Below are positions 1 through 5,923 of a stretch of 7,522 bases of DNA, one piece after another. The notes below the pieces were generated by a model that was not told the origin of the DNA, did no database searches, and was given only the letters and a program-made list of their open reading frames with translations. The position numbers and the translations under genes were made by a program. The DNA comes from Crocinitomicaceae bacterium (GTDB lineage Bacteria > Bacteroidota > Bacteroidia > Flavobacteriales_D > Crocinitomicaceae), in NCBI GenBank assembly GCA_011522905.1, contig WTIB01000115.1, positions 1-7,522 of the forward strand, given 5' to 3'. Position 1 is the first letter of the stretch; each line of letters starts with the position of its first letter.

Positions 1-51
1 CGACCTCCTGAACCACAATCAGGCGCTCTAACCAACTGAGCTACAACCACC
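1..51 (-). tRNA. tRNA-His (GTG), 3' part cut off by the window edge
   Basis: Read on the minus strand from position 51, the sequence gives an acceptor strand with an extra G at -1 (51) before GTGGTTG (50-44), which is the identity feature of tRNA-His. U8 and A9 follow (43-42), then a D arm starting GCTC. The anticodon stem is CCTGA/TCAGG (positions 23-19 and 11-7) enclosing the seven-base loop TTGTGGT, so the anticodon is GTG (16-14) and reads His codons. The variable loop and the start of the T arm run into the left edge; the T loop and acceptor 3' strand are outside the window. The -1 G and the anticodon agree, so the identity is secure. Confidence 0.95.
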
Positions 52-65
52 ATTTTAAGTGGCGA

Positions 66-73
66 CAAATATA
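66..73 (-). promoter_or_regulatory. Probable -7 element of the tRNA-His promoter
   Basis: On the minus strand 73-66 reads TATATTTG, an exact match to the Bacteroidota -7 consensus TAnnTTTG. It would start transcription near 60, about 9 nt before the tRNA 5' end, which is sensible for a tRNA needing RNase P trimming. A TTTG that could be the -33 element lies at 102-99, but its spacer is 25 nt, longer than usual, so only the -7 element is called. Confidence 0.55.
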
Positions 74-109
74 ATAAATTCTTAGCATAAAATTTAATCA
101 AAATAATTG

Positions 110-122
110 CGATTTAAAATCG
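110..122. repeat. 13-bp dyad CGATTT-A-AAATCG
   Basis: A perfect inverted repeat with 6-bp arms around one base lies in the 87-bp gap between the tRNA-His gene and the receptor gene, 17 bp before the receptor's ATG. It is too short and lacks a T run to be a terminator. It could be a regulator site for the receptor, but a symmetry of this size in AT-rich DNA can occur by chance. Confidence 0.25.
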
Positions 123-138
123 TTATGCTTTTAACTTT

Positions 139-2769
139 ATGCCCTTGAAAGGATTAATTCTATTTTGCTTCTTTACCTCTTTTGTTGCTTTTGGGCAGCA
201 AAAAAAATGGATGGGTATCTGTACAGATAAAAAGGGAAACCCCATTGAAAATGTATTTGTAAAAATCAATACCACTCCCCTACAGGAAGCATACACGAAT
301 ACTGATGGAAGCTACGAATTTCTTGTGATTGAAGGAGATAGTGTGAAAATTCTATATCGTGCCAACGAGCTGACCATAAAAAAGACAGTTTTCATTTCCC
401 AAAACAATAATTCTTTTCCCAAAATCTCGTTTCCTATTTTATTACAAGAAGGTGTTACTGTAATCGAAGAGCGTGAAAATCCCTTTGAACTGGAATCTCT
501 TCCTCTTGTAGATGCACAAAAGCTTACCGGAAGTATTGAAAGAAGCTTGGTTTTGACCACCGCAGCTACTTCAAACAATGAGCTAACTACAAACTACAAC
601 GTACGTGGTGGTAATTACGATGAAAACCTAGTATATGTAAATGGATTCTTAGTATATCGACCTTTTTTGACAAGAAGTGGACAGCAGGAAGGTATGAGCT
701 TTATACATTCGTCCTTGGTTGAATCTGTGCGCTTCTCGGCAGGTGGATTTGATGCCCAATATGGTGATAAGCTCAGCTCGGTATTAGATATTACCTATAA
801 GAAACCAAGTGCTTTTAAATCTTCACTTATGATGTCTTTGCTTGGTGCCGAAGCACATATTGAGCAAGGTGTTGGAAAACGTTTTAATTATATCGTCGGA
901 GCTCGTTACCGATCAAACGGTTACTTGCTTAATGCACTGCCTACCCAGGGATCTTATAACCCTGTTTTTACAGATGCCCAGATATCGACCAATTACAACA
1001 TAAAGGATAATTTGATATTGAGTACCCTAGTACATTATTCTTCCAACAATTACAGGTTCAGCCCAGAAACTTCAGAGACAGACTTCGGAACAGCTAATGA
1101 AGCTTATTCTTTTAGAATATATTTTGATGGTCAAGAGCAAACCAAATTTGAAACCATGATGGGGGGATTGTCTTTAAAGTGGAAAGCAAGTGATAAAACA
1201 GACTTGGATATTTATGCGACTGCCTTCCAAACAACTGAAAGAGAATATTTCGATATACAAGGACAATATTTTATAAATGAATTAGAAACAGATCCATCAA
1301 AAGAAGAATATGGAGATTCGATAGCGGTTTTGGGAATTGGAACATTTCTTAATCATGCCAGGAATAAGCTAAATGCTACAATCATAAATCTTTATCACAA
1401 TGGAAAACATGAATTTTTTAATGGGTTCTCGGATCAGGCAAGATTAAATTTCAGAAATAGGCATTTGAAATGGGGTGTTTCGTTCCAAATGGATCAATTT
1501 AATGATGTATTAAGTGAGTGGCGTATGATTGATTCAGCAGGATATAGCTTACCCCAATCAAATCCAAATGAAATAGAGTTATTTGAAGTCATCAAAGGTG
1601 AACTATCTCTAAACAACCAGCGATATACCGGATTTATTCAATACAACTCTAGCTGGTCCAAAACTCAAAAAGATGTCATTGTTACGAGGCCCTATAAAAT
1701 TGGTGAGCACGGACAAAAGGAAAAACTATGGTGTACAGATACGATTTCAGAATCGAATGCGAAATGGGCCTTGAGTATTGGAACAAGAGGAGGTTATACT
1801 ACCATTAATGAGGAGCTGTACTTTACGCCACGGGCGGCTCTCATTTATTATCCTCAATCCTTTTTGGCACAAAACAACAAAATTTATAAGCGAAATGTGT
1901 CTTACAGATTGTCATCAGGGATGTATTATCAACCTCCTTTTTACAGAGAGTTTCGATATTTTGATGGTACCCTCCGAACGAATGTCAAAGCACAAAAATC
2001 TGTTCATGTAGTTGCGGGAACAGATTTTTTCTTCAATATGTGGCAAAGAGAAATGCCGTTCAAATTTACGGGGGAGTTGTTTTATAAATATTTGTGGGAT
2101 GTGAATCCATATCAAATTGAAAACGTGAGAACCCGTTATTATGCAGATAACAACGCCATTGCCTATGCCTATGGAATTGATTTAAACATTCATGGAGAAT
2201 TCGTGGAAGGCATTGAATCCTTCTTTAAACTCGGACTTCTTTCAACTAAAGAAGATATACTTGATGACCAATACAAGGAATATTATAACGCCTCGGGGGA
2301 GAGAATCATATTCGGGTATAGTGAAGACCAAGTTGTCGTTGATAGTGCAACCATCTATCCTGGTTACATTCCCAGACCAACGGACCAAATGTTTAATTTT
2401 GGAGCCCTTGTTCAAGATCAAATGCCAGGTCTTGAAAGCTTTACTGTTCAAATGGGGATGCAGTTTGGCACAAGACTTCCTTATGGGCCTCCCGATCCTA
2501 CCAGATATAAAGATACACTTCGCATGAAATCCTATTTTAGAGTGGATCTAGGTATGTCATATGACTTTTTAGGGAAGTCAAAGTCCCGCCATGCTTTTTG
2601 GAAAAAGAATTTCTCCCAAGCTTTGTTATCCTTAGAAATATTTAATCTTTTGGGTATTAATAATGTGCTTTCAAAGCAATGGATTCAAGATGTTAGTGGT
2701 AAATATTATTCTATACCCAATTACCTCACTCAGCGTAGATTTAATTTAAAGCTAATTCTTAGACTCTAA
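139..2769 (+). CDS. TonB-dependent outer-membrane receptor (carboxypeptidase-regulatory-like, plug, barrel)
   Basis: The 876-residue product has an N-terminal signal peptide (LKGLILFCFFTSFVAFGQ, cleavage near residue 20). Residues about 22-102 form a carboxypeptidase-regulatory-like beta domain (CTDKKGNPIENVFVKI, then NTDGSYEF). The plug follows at about 120-222, with the typical NYNVRGGNYDENLVYVNGF (152-170) and a GGFDAQYGDKLSSVLDI segment near 202-218. The rest, to 876, is rich in alternating aromatic strands as in a 22-strand barrel. Such receptors import bulky ligands across the outer membrane using TonB-ExbBD; the ligand cannot be told from sequence. No SusD-like partner is adjacent, so it is not a classical polysaccharide-utilisation SusC. 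The C terminus (NLKLILRL) does not end in the usual aromatic residue. ATG 139 is chosen because it places the signal peptide at the very N terminus. There is no Shine-Dalgarno sequence. The gene overlaps the convergent regulator by 4 bp. Confidence 0.93.
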   Translation: MPLKGLILFCFFTSFVAFGQQKKWMGICTDKKGNPIENVFVKINTTPLQEAYTNTDGSYEFLVIEGDSVKILYRANELTIKKTVFISQNNNSFPKISFPILLQEGVTVIEERENPFELESLPLVDAQKLTGSIERSLVLTTAATSNNELTTNYNVRGGNYDENLVYVNGFLVYRPFLTRSGQQEGMSFIHSSLVESVRFSAGGFDAQYGDKLSSVLDITYKKPSAFKSSLMMSLLGAEAHIEQGVGKRFNYIVGARYRSNGYLLNALPTQGSYNPVFTDAQISTNYNIKDNLILSTLVHYSSNNYRFSPETSETDFGTANEAYSFRIYFDGQEQTKFETMMGGLSLKWKASDKTDLDIYATAFQTTEREYFDIQGQYFINELETDPSKEEYGDSIAVLGIGTFLNHARNKLNATIINLYHNGKHEFFNGFSDQARLNFRNRHLKWGVSFQMDQFNDVLSEWRMIDSAGYSLPQSNPNEIELFEVIKGELSLNNQRYTGFIQYNSSWSKTQKDVIVTRPYKIGEHGQKEKLWCTDTISESNAKWALSIGTRGGYTTINEELYFTPRAALIYYPQSFLAQNNKIYKRNVSYRLSSGMYYQPPFYREFRYFDGTLRTNVKAQKSVHVVAGTDFFFNMWQREMPFKFTGELFYKYLWDVNPYQIENVRTRYYADNNAIAYAYGIDLNIHGEFVEGIESFFKLGLLSTKEDILDDQYKEYYNASGERIIFGYSEDQVVVDSATIYPGYIPRPTDQMFNFGALVQDQMPGLESFTVQMGMQFGTRLPYGPPDPTRYKDTLRMKSYFRVDLGMSYDFLGKSKSRHAFWKKNFSQALLSLEIFNLLGINNVLSKQWIQDVSGKYYSIPNYLTQRRFNLKLILRL

Positions 2770-3440
2770 GTATTCGGTGCAAAAAGATATTTATTTGGAG
2801 AAACCAGGTTGGTCTTCACCGCATACATTACGATACCTGCCGTATTTTTAACTCCAAGCTTTGCCATGATATTTTTACGATGTGTTGTAATGGTATGATT
2901 ACTCAAGAAAAGCTCTTCTGCTATTTGATTATTTGTAAATCCCTCAGCGATTAGCACAATGATTTCATTCTCTCGCTCACTTAAAACTACGGCATCACAA
3001 GAAAATGAATCAAAATCCAAATCATTCACATCAATTTGTGCCTTTTGAATGGTTTCTAATATTTGGCCACAAAAAAATTTATTGCCTTTTTGGGTCTCAA
3101 GCACAGCATTAACGATTTCAGACAGCTCACAATCCTTTTTAACATAGCTCATAATCCCGGATCGTAATGCATCCACAAGAGTTTGTGCGCTTTGTTCTGG
3201 AGTTATAGCGATGAATTTGTACTTTTTATTTGAAGCGTTTTGTTTACCAATAATATCAATATCAAACCCGGGTGAAGTATAGTCAATCAATATCATAGAA
3301 ACATCAAAGGAGGCAAGCTGGTTTTCTAGCTCTTGTGCATCTCTAGCTTCTCCAACTATAGGAATTGAAGTTTGTGATGATAATATGGAACGCAATCCTA
3401 CCCTCGACAAATCATTACTATCTGCTATAATTAACGCCAT
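2766..3440 (-). CDS. NarL/FixJ-type response regulator with LuxR-type HTH
   Basis: The 224-residue protein has a receiver domain (about 1-120) and a LuxR-type helix-turn-helix (about 150-210: LSERENEIIVLIAEGFTNNQ, then IAEELFLSNHTITTHRKNIM and AKLGV). Likely receiver residues are D53 (LIDY, phosphoacceptor), T80 (AIT) and K101 (YVKK). The usual acidic pair DD is D7-S8 here, so the metal pocket has one acid fewer. The role is transcription control, normally after phosphorylation by a histidine kinase; no kinase is present in the window, so signal and targets are unknown. The frame is open further upstream to an ATG at 3536, but M at 3440 (MALIIADSND) is preferred: the receiver fold begins there and a well-formed promoter (3462-3493) lies inside the longer version. 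The stop overlaps the receptor's stop on the other strand. A 17-bp palindrome in its leader suggests autoregulation. Confidence 0.9.
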   Translation of the reverse strand: MALIIADSNDLSRVGLRSILSSQTSIPIVGEARDAQELENQLASFDVSMILIDYTSPGFDIDIIGKQNASNKKYKFIAITPEQSAQTLVDALRSGIMSYVKKDCELSEIVNAVLETQKGNKFFCGQILETIQKAQIDVNDLDFDSFSCDAVVLSERENEIIVLIAEGFTNNQIAEELFLSNHTITTHRKNIMAKLGVKNTAGIVMYAVKTNLVSPNKYLFAPNT

Positions 3441-3444
3441 CTTA

Positions 3445-3461
3445 TTTAGAATAATTCTAAA
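3445..3461. promoter_or_regulatory. Perfect 17-bp palindrome, candidate operator
   Basis: TTTAGAAT-A-ATTCTAAA is a perfect inverted repeat with 8-bp arms around one central base. It begins directly downstream of the regulator's -7 element (3462-3469), spans its expected transcription start, and ends 4 bp before its start codon (3440). This is a classic place for a repressor site, and the adjacent HTH regulator is the obvious candidate ligand. The symmetry is seen directly; operator function is inferred. Confidence 0.5.
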
Positions 3462-3493
3462 CAAAGATACATATACCTTTAAATTATAAGCAA
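3462..3493 (-). promoter_or_regulatory. Promoter of the response regulator gene
   Basis: On the minus strand TTG (3493-3491), a 21-nt spacer and TATCTTTG (3469-3462) match the Bacteroidota sigma-A promoter (TTG or TTTG, about 19-23 nt, TAnnTTTG). Transcription would start near 3456, leaving a leader of about 15 nt before the ATG at 3440. This supports that start over the ATG at 3536, which lies upstream of the promoter. Confidence 0.7.
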
Positions 3494-3552
3494 GTATTTT
3501 GTAAATAGTTTTAAACAGTGTAAAGATTAATTTCAAGACTAATTGTATTGTT

Positions 3553-3560
3553 TAATTTTG
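3553..3560 (+). promoter_or_regulatory. Probable -7 element of the Sua5-type gene
   Basis: TAATTTTG matches TAnnTTTG exactly and ends 6 bases before the ATG at 3567. Transcription would begin at or within a few bases of the start codon, so the mRNA may be leaderless. No convincing -33 TTTG is seen at 19-23 nt upstream, which lowers confidence. Confidence 0.5.
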
Positions 3561-3566
3561 TAGCGC

Positions 3567-4538
3567 ATGAATACAAAAACGGGAACTAATATTGATGAAG
3601 CCATTTCGCTCTTAAGAAGCGGAGAAATTGTTGCTATTCCAACAGAAACCGTATACGGACTTGCTGGAAATGGAACCGACGAAAAAGCGATTCAAAAAAT
3701 CTTTAAAGCCAAGAAACGCCCCTTATCAAACCCGCTTATTTTACATTTTAGTAATCTTGAGCATCTATCCAAATATGTCAAGAACCTCCCGAAACATGCA
3801 AAAATCCTAGCGGAACATTTTTGGCCTGGACCGCTGACTCTCCTGCTAGACAAATCAGAAATCATTCCTGATGTGGTTAATGCAGGTAACCGTAGAGTTG
3901 CTGTTCGAATCCCCAACCATGAAATGACCCTTAAGCTATTGTCAAAAATTGATTTCCCATTGGCTGCACCAAGTGCAAATTTATATGGCCGAATTAGTCC
4001 AACAAAGGTTGAACACGTTTTGAATCAGCTTGATCAAATCATACCTTATGTACTTAATGGTGGTGAGTGTAATAATGGGATTGAATCTACTATTGTTGGA
4101 TTTGATGAAAATTCACCAATAATATATAGGCTTGGAGCAATAACAGTTGAGCAGATTGAATCCTGTCTTGGACAGAAAGTAAAGATACACAATCACAATA
4201 TTCAAAATAGTGGTCCTGATGCGAGTGGCATGGTAAAATTCCATTATGCACCAAGAACACCAATGTATAGCATTGAAGAAATAAGTACTAAGGAGGAGAC
4301 ATCGAATTTCGGTTATATTGGATTTGACACATTGAATCATCTTATTCCTGCGGAAAATCAATTTTTATTAAGCGAAGAAGGTGATTTAAGGATTGCATCT
4401 AAGAACCTTTATCACGCGATGCACCACATGGATCAAAAGCATTTCGAAAAAATCTTCATTTGTGACTTTCCAAATGAGGAATTAGGGCGGTCAATGAATG
4501 ACCGAATCAAAAAGGCAATTGCAAAGTTTAATGTATAA
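3567..4538 (+). CDS. L-threonylcarbamoyladenylate synthase, Sua5 type
   Basis: This enzyme makes L-threonylcarbamoyl-AMP from threonine, bicarbonate and ATP, the first step of N6-threonylcarbamoyladenosine (t6A) synthesis at position 37 of tRNAs reading ANN codons. The 323-residue protein is the long Sua5 form, not the roughly 190-residue TsaC/YrdC form. The YrdC domain (about 8-192) carries PTETVYGL (25-32), KAKKRPLSNPLILH (47-60), WPGPLTLLL (86-94), RRVAVRIPNH (109-118), APSANLYGRISPT (134-146) and GIESTIVGF (171-179). The linker has the family's SGM..FHYAP.TP signature (220-232), followed by a Sua5 C-terminal domain to residue 323. Nothing appears truncated. The start MNTKTGTN fits the family and the promoter element just upstream. 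The gene ends at a hairpin shared with the convergent L31 gene. The transfer step needs TsaB, TsaD and TsaE, which are encoded elsewhere. Confidence 0.95.
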   Translation: MNTKTGTNIDEAISLLRSGEIVAIPTETVYGLAGNGTDEKAIQKIFKAKKRPLSNPLILHFSNLEHLSKYVKNLPKHAKILAEHFWPGPLTLLLDKSEIIPDVVNAGNRRVAVRIPNHEMTLKLLSKIDFPLAAPSANLYGRISPTKVEHVLNQLDQIIPYVLNGGECNNGIESTIVGFDENSPIIYRLGAITVEQIESCLGQKVKIHNHNIQNSGPDASGMVKFHYAPRTPMYSIEEISTKEETSNFGYIGFDTLNHLIPAENQFLLSEEGDLRIASKNLYHAMHHMDQKHFEKIFICDFPNEELGRSMNDRIKKAIAKFNV

Positions 4539-4540
4539 AA

Positions 4541-4561
4541 AAACCCTCAAAGAGAGGGTTT
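4541..4561. terminator. Bidirectional intrinsic terminator between Sua5-type gene and rpmE2
   Basis: AAACCCTC (4541-4548), a five-base loop AAAGA and GAGGGTTT (4554-4561) form a perfect 8-bp stem starting just after the Sua5 stop (4538). Read on the minus strand the stem runs into about seven consecutive Ts (the A run at 4537-4543 on the plus strand), making it a strong terminator for L31, whose stop is 20 bases away. In the plus direction the stem is followed only by AAATATTTTG, so termination of the Sua5 transcript is probably weaker. Confidence 0.85.
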
Positions 4562-4580
4562 AAATATTTTGATTCGCTGA

Positions 4581-4838
4581 CTACTTTTTAATGTGTCTAG
4601 CGTGTCTGTTTTTAAATTTATCAATTCTACCAGCAGTATCAACAAACTGTGCAACACCAGTAAAAAATGGATGCGACTTATGAGAAATATCCAATTTAAC
4701 TAATGGATATTCATTTCCATCTTCCCATTTAATTTTCTCCTTAGTAGGAGCACAAGATGGGCACAAAAAGGCATAATCGTTAGACATGTCCTTAAAAACA
4801 ACTAATCTGTAATCATCCGGATGTATATCTTTTCTCAT
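4581..4838 (-). CDS. rpmE2: 50S ribosomal protein L31, type B
   Basis: The 85-residue product matches type B L31: [20 protein letters not shown] at the start, then [37 protein letters not shown] and a basic C-terminal tail ([10 protein letters not shown]). L31 binds the large subunit at the central protuberance and bridges to the 30S head. Type A L31 carries four zinc-binding cysteines and type B normally none; here a single CPSC pair occurs at residues 26-29, while the second type A pair (in C..CHPFFTG) is replaced by [10 protein letters not shown], so a complete four-cysteine site is absent. The frame is open to an ATG at 4895, but ATG 4838 is chosen because it gives the standard N terminus and a promoter lies at 4863-4896. 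It is transcribed divergently from lpxD and ends at a strong hairpin terminator. Confidence 0.95.
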   Translation of the reverse strand: MRKDIHPDDYRLVVFKDMSNDYAFLCPSCAPTKEKIKWEDGNEYPLVKLDISHKSHPFFTGVAQFVDTAGRIDKFKNRHARHIKK

Positions 4839-4862
4839 AATTCGATTTTCAAAAATGGAATG

Positions 4863-4896
4863 CAAATTTATGTAATTCTTTTTAAATAACACCAAA
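4863..4896 (-). promoter_or_regulatory. Promoter of rpmE2
   Basis: On the minus strand TTTG (4896-4893), a 22-nt spacer and TAAATTTG (4870-4863) match the Bacteroidota sigma-A promoter at both elements. The transcript would start near 4857 and have a leader of about 18 nt before the ATG at 4838. This rules against the longer frame beginning at 4895. Confidence 0.7.
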
Positions 4897-4975
4897 AAAT
4901 AATGATTAAATCACTTTGAACAAACTTAAGGGGATAAGTCTTGCGAAATGAAAATAATGAAATACATCCATTTAT

Positions 4976-4983
4976 TATTTTTG
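4976..4983 (+). promoter_or_regulatory. Possible -7 element of the lpxD-phosphatase pair
   Basis: TATTTTTG matches TAnnTTTG and lies 16 bases before the ATG at 5000, predicting a leader of about 10 nt. The only clear TTG upstream (4941-4943) is 32 nt away, too far for a -33 element. Since the region is T-rich, a chance match is possible. Confidence 0.35.
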
Positions 4984-4999
4984 ATTAAACGACAATACA

Positions 5000-5923
5000 A
5001 TGGATTTATTTGAAAAAATCACTTTGAAAGAAGTGGCTAAAATTTTAAATAGAAAGTTTAGAGGTAGTGAAAACCACCTCATCCATGGTTTAAGTGAAAT
5101 ACATAATGTCCAAAAAGGAGATTTAATTTATTGCGACCATCCTAAATACTACAAGCTTGCTTTAAATTCTCAGGCTGACACCATTATCATTAATGATGAA
5201 GTTGAGGCTCCAAAAGGAAAAGCCATCATTATTTCAGAAACCCCCTTTGAAGATTACAATAAATTATCAAAGCTTTTTTTTCCCGAATCAAAGCCTTCTA
5301 AAGAACCAAGAAATCAAAAAATCCACCCAACTGCGACCATATATCCCAATGTCTATATTGGAGAGAATGTCCATATTGGAGAATATTCAACCATATATAC
5401 CGGTGCCTGTATTATGGATCACGTTAGTATCGGGAAACATGTAAAGATTGGGCCGAATTCAGTTATAGGTCATTATGCATTTTACTACAAACAGCACGAG
5501 GATAAACACGAACAAATGCATAGTATTGGAAATGTAAAAATTAATGACTTCGCTGAAATTGGAGCTTTATGCACAATAGACAAAGGTGTATCAGCTTCTA
5601 CAATTATTGGAGAAGGCACTAAAATTGACAATCAGGTTCATATTGGACATGATACAGTTATAGGAAACAATTGTCTCATTGCCTCTGGAGCTGGTATTTC
5701 GGGATGTGTGGTTATAGAAAATGGTGTTAAAATATGGGGACAAGTTGGATGCGCAAGTAATGTCCGCATTGGTGAAAATGCAGTTGTTCTCGGACAATCC
5801 GGAGTATCCAAAAACATTGAGGGTAACAAAACTTATTTTGGAACTCCCTGCAAAGAATCCATGCAAAAGTTTAAAGAAATGGCAGCCCTCCAAAAGTTAC
5901 CTGAAATCATAAAAAACATTTAA
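5000..5923 (+). CDS. lpxD: LpxD-type UDP-3-O-acylglucosamine N-acyltransferase
   Basis: LpxD transfers a 3-hydroxyacyl chain from acyl carrier protein to the 2-amine of UDP-3-O-acylglucosamine, the third step of lipid A synthesis, in the cytoplasm. The 307-residue protein has an N-terminal uridine-binding-like domain (about 1-100, with KGDLIYCDHPKYYKLALNS at 39-57), then left-handed beta-helix hexapeptide repeats (about 107-275; e.g. IGENVHIGEYSTI, IGKHVKIGPNSVI, IGNNCLIASGAGISG). It ends with a short helical tail after FGTPCKESMQKFKEMAALQK. H217 in QVHIGHDTVIG aligns with the catalytic His of E. coli LpxD (H239). GALCTIDKG (188-196) replaces the usual GA.TTIDRG. It is shorter than E. coli LpxD (341 residues). 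Some Bacteroidota carry two LpxD-like proteins, so this may be a second copy with a different acyl-chain choice. ATG 5000 begins the conserved N terminus; no Shine-Dalgarno sequence is seen. Confidence 0.88.
   Translation: MDLFEKITLKEVAKILNRKFRGSENHLIHGLSEIHNVQKGDLIYCDHPKYYKLALNSQADTIIINDEVEAPKGKAIIISETPFEDYNKLSKLFFPESKPSKEPRNQKIHPTATIYPNVYIGENVHIGEYSTIYTGACIMDHVSIGKHVKIGPNSVIGHYAFYYKQHEDKHEQMHSIGNVKINDFAEIGALCTIDKGVSASTIIGEGTKIDNQVHIGHDTVIGNNCLIASGAGISGCVVIENGVKIWGQVGCASNVRIGENAVVLGQSGVSKNIEGNKTYFGTPCKESMQKFKEMAALQKLPEIIKNI

Noticed and set aside
132..139. TAACTTTA just before and including the receptor's start codon, resembling the -7 consensus
   Set aside because: It matches 7 of 8 positions, but transcription would start inside the coding region and remove the signal peptide start; no properly placed -33 element was found.
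312..578. Minus-strand open frame inside the receptor gene, and similar ones at 1915-2115 and 2242-2451
   Set aside because: They lie wholly within a well-supported gene, have low-complexity translations without recognisable domains and no promoter match; treated as shadows.
2192..2527. Plus-strand frame of 111 residues inside the receptor gene
   Set aside because: It is an alternate frame over conserved receptor barrel sequence; the composition is not protein-like and nothing supports translation.
139..2769. Receptor considered as part of a SusC/SusD polysaccharide-utilisation locus
   Set aside because: No SusD-like lipoprotein, glycoside hydrolase or SusC-type long N terminus is present; the neighbours are tRNA-His and a response regulator.
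4908..5028. Direct repeat AAATCACTTTGAA at 4908-4920 and 5016-5028, flanking the lpxD start
   Set aside because: The second copy lies within lpxD coding sequence (part of KITLKE). A single 13-base match in AT-rich DNA of this length is expected by chance, and no third copy was seen.
5340..5790. Short repeated units such as ATTGGAGA and ATTGGACA in lpxD, considered as DNA repeats
   Set aside because: They encode the IG.n hexapeptide turns of the left-handed beta helix and are explained by the protein fold.
5591..5893. Minus-strand frames opposite the lpxD hexapeptide repeats
   Set aside because: Periodic codons of the beta-helix repeats suppress stops on the other strand; this is a known artefact of repetitive coding sequence.
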